Below, one piece after another: positions 18,640 to 28,959 of a stretch of DNA of 64,000 bases. The position numbers were made by a program, and so were the translations under genes. The DNA is taken from positions 62,001 to 126,000 of the forward strand of contig NZ_AKKA01000009.1 of assembly GCF_000282035.1 (NCBI RefSeq). The letters run 5' to 3'. The notes beneath the pieces are model-generated. The model was given only the letters and a program-made list of their open reading frames with translations, made no database searches and was not told the origin of the DNA. Numbering within the stretch: the first letter of the stretch is position 1; each line of letters begins with the position of its first letter. Source of the DNA: Rhizobium sp. CF122. Its GTDB lineage: Bacteria > Pseudomonadota > Alphaproteobacteria > Rhizobiales > Rhizobiaceae.

Positions 18640-20154
18640 TCAGGCCAGCGGATTGCCGTATTGCGCGCCGGACAGCGTCCGCGACACGGCATTACGCCAG
18701 CCGGCGATCTTCGTCTGCCGCTCGGCCTCCTCCATCGACGGCTGGAACCGCCTGTTGCAAGCCCAGGCCTTTCCAAATTGCTCGTGGTCCGGCCAGACCG
18801 CCGCTCTCGAACCTGCGAGCCAGGCCGCGCCCAGCGCCGTTGTCTCCAGAACAGCGGACCGGTCCACCGGATTGCCGACCACATCGGAAAGGCGCTGCAT
18901 CGTCCAGTCAGAGCTGGCCATGCCGCCATCGACGCGCAGGACCGTCTCGATGTGATGGCCGCCCCAATCCTTCCGCATCGCGATCAGCAGATCGAGCGTC
19001 TGGTAGGCCACGGATTCGAGCACCGCATGCGCCAATTCGGCCGGGCCGCTGTTTCGGGTCAAGCCGAAAATCGCACCCCGCGCCTCCGGATCCCAATAAG
19101 GAGCCCCGAGCCCCGTAAACGCCGGCACCACATAGACTTGCTGATTGGGATCGGCCCGCGTCGCCAGCGTGCCGCTCTCCGATGCCTGTGAAATAAGGCC
19201 AAGCCCGTCGCGGAGCCATTGCACGGCTGCACCGGCGATGAAAATCGAGCCTTCCAACGCATAGGTCGTCTTGCCGCCGAGCCGATAGGCGATCGTCGTA
19301 ATCATCCGGTTGCTGGATACCACGCAGTCCCGCCCTGTGTTCAGGAGGGCAAAGCAGCCTGTCCCATAGGTCGATTTCATCATGCCGGGCTTGAAGCAGG
19401 CATTGCCGATGGTGGCGGCCTGCTGGTCGCCGGCAACACCGAGGATTGGGATGGCCGCGCCAAAGATTTCCCGATCGGTGACGCCGAAATCGTCCGCGCA
19501 GTCCTTGACCTGCGGAAGCATAGCTGCCGGAATCCTGAGAAGGCCAAGAAGCTCCTCGTCCCACCGACCCTCCGTTATATTGAAAAGCAGCGTTCGCGAG
19601 GCGTTGGTGGCGTCCGTGGCATGAACGCGTCCGCCGGTCAGATTGAAGATCAGCCAGCTGTCGACAGTGCCGAAACACACTTCACCAGCCTCGGCACGCT
19701 CCCGCAATCCGTCGACATTATCGAGCAGCCAGCGCAGTTTCGTTCCGGAAAAATAAGGATCCAGTAGCAGACCCGTCTTAGCGCTGAAGAGCTTCTCGTA
19801 ACCGTCAGCCTTGAGACTGTCGCAGACTTCAGCCGTGCGCCGGTCCTGCCATACGATCGCCTTGTAGAGCGCCCTGCCTGACTTTCGCTCCCAGACAACG
19901 GTCGTCTCGCGCTGGTTGGTGATACCGATTGCGGCGATATCGGCCACTGGAACGTTGGCGTTTGCCAAAGCTTTCCGTGCCGTATTGACCACCGTGGTAA
20001 AGATCTCATCCGGGTCATGCTCGACCCAACCTGGTTGGGGATAGGATTGCTTGATCTCCTCCTGTGCAGACGAAATCATCTTCATCCCGGCGTCGAAGAC
20101 GATCGCGCGCGAGGACGTCGTGCCCTGGTCGATCGCGAGAATATGGCCGCTCAT
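18640..20154 (-). CDS. glpK: Glycerol kinase
   Basis: The 504-aa FGGY-family kinase phosphorylates glycerol to sn-glycerol 3-phosphate. It shows the ATP-binding N terminus [32 protein letters not shown], the substrate region [33 protein letters not shown] (cut short here) and [11 protein letters not shown] near the C terminus. It is the last gene of the glycerol operon, 150 bp after glpV. A strong hairpin in that spacer (20237-20262) may separate its expression level from that of the transport genes. Length is normal for the family. Confidence 0.96.
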   Translation of the reverse strand: MSGHILAIDQGTTSSRAIVFDAGMKMISSAQEEIKQSYPQPGWVEHDPDEIFTTVVNTARKALANANVPVADIAAIGITNQRETTVVWERKSGRALYKAIVWQDRRTAEVCDSLKADGYEKLFSAKTGLLLDPYFSGTKLRWLLDNVDGLRERAEAGEVCFGTVDSWLIFNLTGGRVHATDATNASRTLLFNITEGRWDEELLGLLRIPAAMLPQVKDCADDFGVTDREIFGAAIPILGVAGDQQAATIGNACFKPGMMKSTYGTGCFALLNTGRDCVVSSNRMITTIAYRLGGKTTYALEGSIFIAGAAVQWLRDGLGLISQASESGTLATRADPNQQVYVVPAFTGLGAPYWDPEARGAIFGLTRNSGPAELAHAVLESVAYQTLDLLIAMRKDWGGHHIETVLRVDGGMASSDWTMQRLSDVVGNPVDRSAVLETTALGAAWLAGSRAAVWPDHEQFGKAWACNRRFQPSMEEAERQTKIAGWRNAVSRTLSGAQYGNPLA

Positions 20155-20236
20155 TGTCTTCTCCGGCGCAATAGTTCGCCCAGCCGCCGCGAATGCGCCA
20201 GCTCATGCGATAAGTCGTTCCCTAGAGGCGGTTGGT

Positions 20237-20262
20237 GCCGACGGCGACTTTGCGCCGTCGGC
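20237..20262 (-). other. Perfect 10-bp stem-loop between glpV and glpK
   Basis: GCCGACGGCG (20237-20246) pairs with CGCCGTCGGC (20253-20262) across a 6-nt loop. No T run follows on the minus strand, so it looks more like an mRNA-stabilising or processing stem behind the binding-protein gene than a full terminator. Confidence 0.65.
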
Positions 20263-20304
20263 ATTGCTGTTGGCCGGGCCTCGTACCCGACCAAAAGCAG
20301 CCGA

Positions 20305-22029
20305 TCAGTTCGACTGCCAGCTCTTGACCAGTTCGTCGTAGTTGACGGTAACCGGCTTTTCCTTCTCGTTCTCGATCTTCAGCTGGGGAGCGAGGTTGCC
20401 CTTGGCGACTGCGTCCTTGTTCCAGTATTCGAGATCATGCTCTTCGGCGAGCTTCGGTCCGATATCGCCCTGAACCTTGGCGCGCTCCAGGCGTTGCAGG
20501 ACCTTTTCCTGCTCGGCGCAAAGCGAATCCATGGCTTCCTGCGGGGTCTTCGCGCCCGACGACGCATCGCCGATCGCCTGCCACCAAAGCTGAGCAAGCT
20601 TCGGATAGTCAGGAACGTTCGTGCCGGTCGGCGACCACTGCACGCGGGCCGGCGAGCGGTAGAACTCGACCAGACCGCCGAGCTTCGGAGCGCGTTCGGT
20701 GAAGCTCTTGTCGCGAATGGTGGATTCGCGAATGAACGTCAGACCGACGTGGCTCTTCTTGACGTCGACCGTCTTCGAAGTGACGAACTGCGCATAGAGC
20801 CATGCAGCCTTGGCGCGATCGTCAGGCGTGGACTTCATCAGCGTCCAGGAGCCGGCATCCTGATAGCCAAGCTTCATGCCGTCCTTCCAATAGACGCCAT
20901 GCGGCGACGGGGCGAAGCGCCACTTCGGCGTGCCGTCCTCGTTCACAACAGGCAGACCCGGCTTGACGAAATCGGCGGTAAAGGCCGTGTAGGTGAAGAT
21001 CTGCTGTGCGATCTCACCCTGAGACGGGACCGGGCCGGACTCCGAGAAAGTCATGCCCTGGGCCGCTGCCGGAGCGTAGGCCTTCATCCAATCCAGGTAC
21101 TTCTGGATGGAATAGACCGCTGCCGGGCCGTTGGTGTCGCCGCCGCGTGCAACACACGAGCCGACCGGGCGTGAGTTCTCATCGACCTTGATGCCCCACT
21201 CGTCGACCGGCTTGCCGTTCGGGATACCCTTGTCACCATTGCCGGCCATGGAGAGCCAGGCATCAGTGAAACGCCAACCGAGCGACGGGTCTTTCTTGCC
21301 ATAGTCCATATGGCCGTAGACCTTCTTGCCACCAACGTCGCGGCCGGTAAAGAACTCGGCGATGTCCTCATAGGCAGACCAGTTGACCGGAACGCCGAGA
21401 TCGTAACCGTACTTCGCCTTGAAGTCGGCCTTGTTCTTCTCGTCGTTGAACCAGTCGTAGCGGAACCAATAGAGGTTCGCGAACTGCTGATCCGGCAGCT
21501 GATAGAGCTTGCCGTCCGGAGCCGTGGTGAAGGACTTCCCAATGAAGTCGTCGATGTCGAGGTTCGGGTTGGTGACGTCCTTGCCTTCGTTGGCCATCCA
21601 GTCCGTCAGGCTGCGTGCCTGCTGGTAGCGCCAATGCGTACCGATCAGATCCGAGTCATTGATGTAGGCGTCGTAGATGTTCTCGCCCGACTGCATCTGC
21701 GTCTGCAGCTTTTCGACGACGTCGCCTTCGCCGATCAGGTCATGCGTGACTTTGATACCGGTGATGGCCGTAAAGGCCGGCGCCAGGACCTTCGATTCAT
21801 ACTCATGCGTGGTGATGGTTTCGGAAACCACCTTGATATCCATGCCGGCGAACGGTTTCGCCGCATCGACGAACCATTGCATTTCCTTTTCCTGGTCGGC
21901 GCGGGGAAGCGTCGAGAGCTCGCCGACCTCCTTGTCCAAAAAGGCTTTCGCCTCGTCCATGCCGGCATAGGCGGAGCCCGCCATGGCCAGCAACATGCCT
22001 GCTGTTGTCGCTAGTAAATGCTTTCGCAT
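20305..22029 (-). CDS. glpV: Glycerol ABC transporter periplasmic binding protein
   Basis: The 574-aa protein has a Sec signal peptide (MRKHLL..., cleavage near AYAG at about residue 22) and an extracellular solute-binding fold (family 1 type), unusually long for a binding protein. In Rhizobium leguminosarum the homologous gene in the order glpD-S-T-P-Q-U-V is required for glycerol uptake, and the order here is the same. It should capture glycerol in the periplasm and deliver it to GlpP/GlpQ. It follows glpU by 78 bp. Confidence 0.9.
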   Translation of the reverse strand: MRKHLLATTAGMLLAMAGSAYAGMDEAKAFLDKEVGELSTLPRADQEKEMQWFVDAAKPFAGMDIKVVSETITTHEYESKVLAPAFTAITGIKVTHDLIGEGDVVEKLQTQMQSGENIYDAYINDSDLIGTHWRYQQARSLTDWMANEGKDVTNPNLDIDDFIGKSFTTAPDGKLYQLPDQQFANLYWFRYDWFNDEKNKADFKAKYGYDLGVPVNWSAYEDIAEFFTGRDVGGKKVYGHMDYGKKDPSLGWRFTDAWLSMAGNGDKGIPNGKPVDEWGIKVDENSRPVGSCVARGGDTNGPAAVYSIQKYLDWMKAYAPAAAQGMTFSESGPVPSQGEIAQQIFTYTAFTADFVKPGLPVVNEDGTPKWRFAPSPHGVYWKDGMKLGYQDAGSWTLMKSTPDDRAKAAWLYAQFVTSKTVDVKKSHVGLTFIRESTIRDKSFTERAPKLGGLVEFYRSPARVQWSPTGTNVPDYPKLAQLWWQAIGDASSGAKTPQEAMDSLCAEQEKVLQRLERAKVQGDIGPKLAEEHDLEYWNKDAVAKGNLAPQLKIENEKEKPVTVNYDELVKSWQSN

Positions 22030-22107
22030 AATATCCTCCCAGGGTTGCGATTGCAGTCTTCACGTTTCAGGCGGCCAGTACCCCCGGCCATCTGTCTTTC
22101 CTTGCCG

Positions 22108-22389
22108 TCACACGTAGCGAAAGACGCCAATGGCGTAGACTACGGAGAGGGCAAGAGCCCACCACAGGTTGGGTCCGACAAGACCCAGCCATGCGAGATG
22201 AATGAATGCCGCGCCAAGCAGCGATACGAAGAGCCGGTCTCCTCGCGTGGTTTCGAACCTGAGGATGCCCACCCGCGGCGAACCGCCCGGCGCGAAATAC
22301 TCCCAGACGCTCATGCCAACCAGCAGCATGAGAATCGTCAGGAAAAACAATGCGGTCGGCAGCGTCCATGCCATCCAGGAAAAGTTCAT
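22108..22389 (-). CDS. glpU: DUF2160 small membrane protein of the glycerol transporter
   Basis: This 93-aa protein has three hydrophobic segments (about 8-28, 50-70 and 72-90) and matches the DUF2160 small membrane proteins found inside rhizobial glycerol operons. Its role is unknown; an accessory subunit of the GlpP/GlpQ permease is a reasonable inference from its fixed position between glpQ (16 bp upstream) and glpV. Confidence 0.85.
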   Translation of the reverse strand: MNFSWMAWTLPTALFFLTILMLLVGMSVWEYFAPGGSPRVGILRFETTRGDRLFVSLLGAAFIHLAWLGLVGPNLWWALALSVVYAIGVFRYV

Positions 22390-22405
22390 GAGTGGTCCTT
22401 CCTTG

Positions 22406-23233
22406 TCAGACGCGGCCGAGCGCGAAGCCCTTGGCGATGTAGTTGCGTACGAAGTAGATGACGAGCGCGCCAGGAATGATAGTCAGCACGCCGGCTGCCG
22501 CGAGCACTCCCCAATCCATCCCTGCAGCCGAGACGGTGCGCGTCATGATCGCGGAAATCGGCTTTGCGGCAGTGGTTGTCAGCGTGCGGGCAAGCAGCAG
22601 TTCCACCCACGAGAACATGAAGCAGAAGAAGGCCGCGACACCGATGCCTGAGGCAATCAACGGCATGAAGATCTTCACGAAGAAACGCGGGAAGGAATAG
22701 CCGTCAATATAGGCCGTCTCGTCGATCTCCTTCGGCACGCCCGACATGAAGCCTTCCAGGATCCAGACCGCCAGCGGCACGTTGAACAGGCAGTGGGCGA
22801 GCGCCACGGCGATGTGCGTGTCGATAAGTCCGAAGGCGGAGTAGAGCTGGAAGAACGGCAGCGCGAAGACCGCCGGTGGTGCCATACGGTTCGTCAGCAG
22901 CCAGAAGAACAGATGCTTGTCGCCCAGAAACCGATAGCGCGAGAAGGCGTAGGCCGCCGGCAGCGCCGCCAGCACTGAGATCACCGTATTCATCACGACG
23001 TAGATGATCGAATTAATGTAGCCATTGTACCAGGACGGATCGGTGAAGATCACGCTGTAGTTGCGCAGCGTCGGGTTCTGCGGCCAGAGCGAAAAGGCGC
23101 CGGTAATCTCGGCGTTCTCCTTGAAGCTCATATTGATCAGCCAGTAGATCGGCAGCAGCAGGAAGATGATGTAGATCGTCGAAACGACCCAGGAGAAGTT
23201 GCCCGCAGGCTTGTATTTCATTGTCTGAGCCAT
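22406..23233 (-). CDS. glpQ: Glycerol ABC transporter permease
   Basis: The 275-aa permease has six predicted membrane helices and the EAA coupling loop in the segment PKEIDETAYIDGYSFPRFF. The ATG at 23233 (MAQTMKYK) is preceded by GGAGAGG at good distance; the frame is open further upstream but that part overlaps glpP. Forms the membrane channel with GlpP. The spacing of 14 bp after glpP supports a single operon. Confidence 0.92.
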   Translation of the reverse strand: MAQTMKYKPAGNFSWVVSTIYIIFLLLPIYWLINMSFKENAEITGAFSLWPQNPTLRNYSVIFTDPSWYNGYINSIIYVVMNTVISVLAALPAAYAFSRYRFLGDKHLFFWLLTNRMAPPAVFALPFFQLYSAFGLIDTHIAVALAHCLFNVPLAVWILEGFMSGVPKEIDETAYIDGYSFPRFFVKIFMPLIASGIGVAAFFCFMFSWVELLLARTLTTTAAKPISAIMTRTVSAAGMDWGVLAAAGVLTIIPGALVIYFVRNYIAKGFALGRV

Positions 23234-23247
23234 GGTCCTCTCCTTTC

Positions 23248-24114
<867 letters not shown>

Positions 24115-24116
24115 GC

Positions 24117-25187
24117 TCAGCCCTCCCTGCCGACGCGCCAGGAATTGGCGTAGATGTTGATCGCAGCCGGATCGAAGGTCACGCGTGCATCGGCCGGGAT
24201 TTCAGAGTCCTCCGTGACGACGATGGCGATCGGCTGACCGGCAAACGTCGCCCGTACGACCTTTTGCCGTCCAATGTCCTCGACCCTGTTGACAGTAACC
24301 GGCATCCCCTCGCGGCCGAGATCGATGAACTCCGGACGGATGCCCAGCTCAATCTTTGCACCAGCGGCCGTTTGCGGCGCATAGTCCAATGACAGTGTTT
24401 CGCTGCCGATGCGGACCGCGTTACCCTGCAGCTGGACCGGCAGAACGTTCATGCCCGGCGAGCCGATGAAGTAGCCGACGAATGTGTGGCTCGGCCGTTC
24501 GAAAAGTTCTGCCGGCGTGCCGATCTGGACGATTTCCCCCTCGTACATGACGACAACCTTGTCAGCGAAGGTCAGCGCCTCCGTCTGGTCGTGGGTCACG
24601 TAGACCATGGTGAAACCGAACTGCTTGTGCAGGCGCTTCAACTGCGAACGCAGCACCCATTTCATGTGCGGGTCGATAACGGTCAACGGCTCGTCGAACA
24701 GGATTGCGTTGACGTCGTTGCGCACCAGCCCGCGACCGAGCGAGATCTTCTGCTTCTGGTCGGCCGTCAGGCCCTGCGCCTTGCGCTTGGCCATGCCGCC
24801 GAGATCGATCATTTCGAGAATGTCGCGAACGCGGCGATCGACTTCCAGCTCGGCAACACCGCGGTTGCGCAACGGAAAGGCCAGATTGTCGTAGACGGTC
24901 ATGGTGTCGTAAATAACCGGGAACTGGAACACCTGCGCGATGTTGCGCGCCTGTGTCGAAAGGTTCGTCACATCGTATCCATCGAAGAGGATGCGGCCAT
25001 GGGACGGCTGCAGCAGGCCGGAAATGATGTTGAGCAGCGTCGTCTTTCCGCAGCCGGACGGTCCAAGAAGCGCGTAGGCGCCGCCGTCCCTCCATTCGTG
25101 ATCGACTTCGCGAAGCGCATAGTCCGTGTCCGACTTCGGGTTCGGCCCGTAGGCGTGGCGGATGTGGTCGAGCGTGATGCGTGCCAT
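24117..25187 (-). CDS. glpT: Glycerol ABC transporter ATPase with degenerate signature motif
   Basis: The 356-aa UgpC/MalK-like ATPase has Walker A GPSGCGKT (42-49), Q-loop Gln88, Walker B AILFDE (161-166) and switch His199 (VTHD), followed by a regulatory OB-type domain. The ABC signature, however, reads LTADQ (140-144) instead of LSGGQ. Its partner GlpS has the reverse pattern. The pair therefore probably forms one complete and one degenerate ATP site. It lies 11 bp downstream of glpS. Not related to the GlpT glycerol-3-phosphate antiporter of E. coli despite the symbol. Confidence 0.92.
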   Translation of the reverse strand: MARITLDHIRHAYGPNPKSDTDYALREVDHEWRDGGAYALLGPSGCGKTTLLNIISGLLQPSHGRILFDGYDVTNLSTQARNIAQVFQFPVIYDTMTVYDNLAFPLRNRGVAELEVDRRVRDILEMIDLGGMAKRKAQGLTADQKQKISLGRGLVRNDVNAILFDEPLTVIDPHMKWVLRSQLKRLHKQFGFTMVYVTHDQTEALTFADKVVVMYEGEIVQIGTPAELFERPSHTFVGYFIGSPGMNVLPVQLQGNAVRIGSETLSLDYAPQTAAGAKIELGIRPEFIDLGREGMPVTVNRVEDIGRQKVVRATFAGQPIAIVVTEDSEIPADARVTFDPAAINIYANSWRVGREG

Positions 25188-25198
25188 GTCCTTCTCCC

Positions 25199-26275
25199 TT
25201 ACGCCTTTGCGCCAGTTGCAATAGCGCGACCGTCGGTGCCAAAAGCCATGACGTGACGCGTGTCGAGATAGACGTCGACCTCGGTGTCCGGATCGATGTT
25301 GTGAATGCCGTGCGCGAGCATGACCCAGCGCACACCATCGAAATCCAGGTGCACGAAGCTCTCGGAGCCGGTGATTTCCGAGATCTGTGTGCGAGCCTGG
25401 AGCCTTGCTGCGGCCGGGGTCTGCGGCGAAAGACCGAGGTGGTGCGGATGGAAGGCAATTGTGACCGGGCCATCGGCCATTCCGGCCAGATGTGCAGGCA
25501 CCGGCAGCATCGTCGCATCCTGCCTTTGGAATACTCCACCAGCCTTTACGACATCAATGAAATTGAGCGGCGGATCGGCAAAGGTCTTTGCTGTGACAAG
25601 ATCGAACGGGCTTCGATAGACTGAAATGGTCGGTCCGAACTGGGTCACGCGGCCCTCCGAAAGGGTCGCCGTGTTGCCGCCGAGCAGAAGCGCTTCGGAG
25701 GGCTCCGTTGTGGCATAGACGAAGATCGCGCCAGATTGCGCAAAGATCTTCGGCAGCTCAGCCCGCAATTCTTCGCGCAGCTTGTAGTCGAGGTTGGCGA
25801 GCGGCTCGTCCATCAGCACCAGGCTGGCATTCTTGACGAGCGCACGCGCAAGCGCCGTGCGCTGCTGCTGGCCGCCGGAGAGATTGAGTGGCGTCCGGTC
25901 CAGATAGGGCGTGAGGCGCAACAGATCGGCGGCCTTGCGCACTTCCCGGTCGATCGTCGCCGCATCCTTGCCAGCAATGCGCATCGGCGAGGCAATGTTT
26001 TCGTATACCGTCAGCGCCGGATAGTTGATGAACTGCTGGTAGACCATCGCGACATTGCGCTTCTGCACCGGCATGCCGGTCACATCCACGCCGTCGAAAT
26101 GGACCGAACCACCCGTCGGACGATCGAGCCCGGCCATCAGCCGCATCAGCGACGTCTTGCCGGACAGCGTCGGCCCCAGCAGCACATTCAGCGTGCCTTT
26201 TTCAAACGCAAGATTGGTCGCGTGGATATGATTTTCCCCACCCACCATCTTTGCGGCGTTGCGCAATTCAAGCAT
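25199..26275 (-). CDS. glpS: Glycerol ABC transporter ATPase lacking the switch histidine
   Basis: The 358-aa ATPase has Walker A GPTLSGKTS (34-42), a canonical signature LSGGQ (132-136) and Walker B LVLMDE (152-157). The H-loop that normally reads VTHD is ATTE (188-191), so Thr190 replaces the switch histidine needed for hydrolysis. The C-terminal regulatory domain is present. The gene starts 41 bp after glpD ends. Confidence 0.92.
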   Translation of the reverse strand: MLELRNAAKMVGGENHIHATNLAFEKGTLNVLLGPTLSGKTSLMRLMAGLDRPTGGSVHFDGVDVTGMPVQKRNVAMVYQQFINYPALTVYENIASPMRIAGKDAATIDREVRKAADLLRLTPYLDRTPLNLSGGQQQRTALARALVKNASLVLMDEPLANLDYKLREELRAELPKIFAQSGAIFVYATTEPSEALLLGGNTATLSEGRVTQFGPTISVYRSPFDLVTAKTFADPPLNFIDVVKAGGVFQRQDATMLPVPAHLAGMADGPVTIAFHPHHLGLSPQTPAAARLQARTQISEITGSESFVHLDFDGVRWVMLAHGIHNIDPDTEVDVYLDTRHVMAFGTDGRAIATGAKA

Positions 26276-26316
26276 TCCGGTTCCCGTGCCTCCTCAACAG
26301 CGGGGACATTACCGCT

Positions 26317-27834
26317 TCAACCAGCCATCTGTGCCGGTCGCGCGGCCATGTACTCCTCCAACAGTGCAGCCTGTTCCTTGGTCAGACGCAGGCCGTCCTT
26401 CGTTCTTCGCCAAAGCACATCGTCCGCGCTTCTGGCCCATTCGTGATTGATGAGATAGCGAACCTCTGCCTCGTAGAGATCGCCACCGAAACAGTGCCCC
26501 AGGTCGTCGGTGGTGGCCGCCCGTCCAAGCAGAACCGACGCCTTCGTGCCGTAGCGGCGCACCAGTCGGCGCGCATGCCGGTCGGCCAGGAACAGATAGC
26601 GGCCCTTCAGCTTCGCGACTTCAGCCTCAAAGCCGGTTGCTGCGAAATCGCCGCCCGGCAGATGGCTTTTCGCTGTCCACGGCGCACCTTTGGCGCCGAT
26701 CGCCGCAGCAATCTTTTCCAGCGCATGCTCGGAAAGCCGCCGATAGGTCGTGAGCTTGCCGCCGAATACGTTGAGCAGCGGCGCGCTTTCCCCCTCGCCT
26801 TCGATTTTCAGCACGTAGTCGCGGGTTGCCTCCTGCGCCTTGGAAGCGCCGTCGTCAAACAGCGGCCGCACGGCCGAGTAGGTCCACACGATGTCGTCCG
26901 GCCGCACCGGCTCCTTGAAATACTCGCTCGCCGCGTTGCAGAGATACGTCGTTTCTTCCTCGGATATCTTCACATCCTTCGGATCGGCCGAGTAGTCGCG
27001 GTCAGTCGTACCGATCAGCGTGAAGTCCTGCTCGTAGGGGATCGCGAAGATGATGCGGTTGTCCGGATTCTGGAAGAAGTAGGCTCGTGCATCGTCGAAC
27101 TTCTTCTTCACCACGATGTGGCTGCCCTGCACGAGGCGCACATGGTGAGCCTCGTTTTGCCCGAAAGCCGCGCGAATAACGTGATCGACCCAGGGACCGG
27201 CTGCATTCACCAGCATCCGCGCCTGAAAACTGTTCCCGTGCCCGCTGACGGTGTCGATCGTTTCGATCAACCACATCCCATTCTCACGTCGCGCCGAAAC
27301 GACCTTCGTCCTCGGCATGATCAGCGCGCCGCGGTCGGCGGCGTCCCGCGCGTTGAGGACGACCATGCGCGCATCGTCGACCCAACCGTCCGAATATTCG
27401 AATGCCTTTGTGAAGAGCGCCTTCAACGGCTTGGCGGCCGCATCCCGGCGCATGTCGAGAACCGCGGTCGGCGGCAAAAGTTTGCGACCGCCGAGATGAT
27501 CATAGAGAAACAGCCCGAGGCGGATGAGCCATGCCGGTCGGATGCCGCCCTTGTGATAGGGCAACACGAAGCGCATCGGCCAGATGATGTGCGGCGCCAT
27601 CGCCCAAAGCACTTCGCGCTCCATCAGCGATTCGCGCACCAGACGAAACTCGTAGTGCTCGAGATATCGCAAGCCGCCATGAATGAGCTTAGTCGCGCCG
27701 GAGGACGTGCCCGAAGCGAAATCGTTCATCTCTGCAAGCGCGACCGAATAGCCACGTCCGACCGCGTCACGCGCAATCCCGCAGCCGTTGATGCCACCGC
27801 CGATGATGAAAAGATCGTGAATCTGACGGCTCAC
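26317..27834 (-). CDS. glpD: Aerobic glycerol-3-phosphate dehydrogenase
   Basis: The 505-aa FAD protein oxidises sn-glycerol 3-phosphate to dihydroxyacetone phosphate and feeds electrons to quinone. Features are the N-terminal dinucleotide fold FIIGGGINGCGIARDA, SSGATKLIHGGLRYLE (family signature) and the C-terminal FGGKLTTYR segment. The GTG at 27834 has a very strong GGAGGGGG ribosome site and begins at the FAD domain; an ATG at 27864 would add ten basic residues. First gene of the glycerol operon. Confidence 0.94.
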   Translation of the reverse strand: MSRQIHDLFIIGGGINGCGIARDAVGRGYSVALAEMNDFASGTSSGATKLIHGGLRYLEHYEFRLVRESLMEREVLWAMAPHIIWPMRFVLPYHKGGIRPAWLIRLGLFLYDHLGGRKLLPPTAVLDMRRDAAAKPLKALFTKAFEYSDGWVDDARMVVLNARDAADRGALIMPRTKVVSARRENGMWLIETIDTVSGHGNSFQARMLVNAAGPWVDHVIRAAFGQNEAHHVRLVQGSHIVVKKKFDDARAYFFQNPDNRIIFAIPYEQDFTLIGTTDRDYSADPKDVKISEEETTYLCNAASEYFKEPVRPDDIVWTYSAVRPLFDDGASKAQEATRDYVLKIEGEGESAPLLNVFGGKLTTYRRLSEHALEKIAAAIGAKGAPWTAKSHLPGGDFAATGFEAEVAKLKGRYLFLADRHARRLVRRYGTKASVLLGRAATTDDLGHCFGGDLYEAEVRYLINHEWARSADDVLWRRTKDGLRLTKEQAALLEEYMAARPAQMAG

Positions 27835-27885
27835 GTTCCCCCTCCGAGCCAGAATATACCGCATCGCAAAAAGCTTGCGCAGTTG

Positions 27886-27943
27886 CGAAAGTAAAAGCAG
27901 TTAAAACGAAGATTATTCGAATGTCAAACGAATGTTTTTCGAA
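27886..27943 (-). promoter_or_regulatory. glp operon promoter with 11-bp-phased CGAA repeats
   Basis: CGAA occurs at 27907, 27918, 27929 and 27940, exactly 11 bp apart, with a further copy at 27886 (two turns away). On the minus strand a perfect TTGACA (27927-27922) lies inside the array, with TTAACT (27904-27899) 17 nt downstream as a weak -10. DeoR-family repressors such as GlpR bind sites with TTCG/CGAA cores, so this is a likely GlpR operator; no glpR gene is in the window. Confidence 0.6.
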
Positions 27944-28046
27944 TTTTTGAAACGCACAGATTTACCGTGAACGTCAACGTCATATCGGTGTCCGGCGCGG
28001 ATATCGCGCCGTCTGCCAAACCGCGAATCCTTCCTCCGGAAAACCC

Positions 28047-28865
28047 TCAATATTGTTCGGGTGCTCTGAAATAGGCGCGCGGAGCCGCCCCCAGCATCCG
28101 CCTGAACATGGTGGTAAAGGCGGCGACGCTGTCATAGCCGAGGTCAAGGGCAACGGCTGTAACAGTCTCCCCGGCTGCAAGGCGTGGCAAGGCAGTAAAT
28201 ACCGCTGCCTGCTGGCGCCACGTCGAGAGACTGATTCCCGTTTCCTTTCGGAAGAATCGGGTAAAGGCGCGCCGGCTCATAGCGAGCCGCTCAGCCCAGT
28301 CGTCGATAACCAGCCGGGCACTTGGATTTTCCATGAAGCCGCGGCAGAGGGCGGCCAGGCGTATGTCGGACGGAAACGGCAATCCCAACGGCCTGTCGGG
28401 AAGCCGCAGGACTTCCTCGAGCAGCAGGGCCATGACGAGATCATGCCGGCCGCTTTTGGCCTCCGGCAGCGCGACGGCCTCGATGATCAGTGCCCTGGCA
28501 AGGTCGGTCAGCGCAACGACGCGGACGGCCGTTGGCGGGTCGGCCAGAGCATGAGGCGCGACATAGGCGGACAGCATGGCAACGTCGCCCAGCATATCGA
28601 CGGTATGGACAAGCTCGGCCGGTATCCATAGCGCATGCTGTGGCGGCACCATCCACCGCCCCTGTACTGACGACACCATGACGACACCGGCGCGGGCATA
28701 GACGAACTGCGCACGACTATGGCTATGCGGTTTTACATGATAGCCGGCCGGATATTCCGCGGGGATGGCATAGACCGGCTCGGAGGCAGCCTCGATGGCA
28801 GCAAGTCGCTCCACATGGAGCTTGGCCAGCTCGCTCACCGCCAACCGCTGTCCGGATTTTGTCAT
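28047..28865 (-). CDS. AraC family transcriptional regulator with cupin sensor domain
   Basis: The 272-aa protein has an N-terminal cupin (about 20-130, HVKPHSHSRAQFVYA and IPAELVH) and a C-terminal AraC HTH (about 170-270, MSRRAFTRFFRKETGISL and YDSVAAFTTMFRRMLG). It is divergent from the Fsr-type pump at 28960, a common arrangement for local regulators of efflux pumps, so it most likely controls that gene rather than glp. The ATG at 28865 was chosen; a GTG at 28901 would add 12 Cys-rich residues and has no ribosome site. Confidence 0.87.
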   Translation of the reverse strand: MTKSGQRLAVSELAKLHVERLAAIEAASEPVYAIPAEYPAGYHVKPHSHSRAQFVYARAGVVMVSSVQGRWMVPPQHALWIPAELVHTVDMLGDVAMLSAYVAPHALADPPTAVRVVALTDLARALIIEAVALPEAKSGRHDLVMALLLEEVLRLPDRPLGLPFPSDIRLAALCRGFMENPSARLVIDDWAERLAMSRRAFTRFFRKETGISLSTWRQQAAVFTALPRLAAGETVTAVALDLGYDSVAAFTTMFRRMLGAAPRAYFRAPEQY

Positions 28866-28959
28866 TTTTGGCCCACTCGCGAAACAGCAAGACCAAAACA
28901 CGAAAGCGGGACAGCAGCAAGTCGGCTATCTCCGGATCGTCAAAGGACGGAGTAGAATC

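Noticed and set aside
28047..28865. AraC gene upstream of glpD considered as the glycerol regulator
   Set aside because: It is divergent from the Fsr pump, and the repeats upstream of glpD suit a DeoR-type protein better than an AraC protein.
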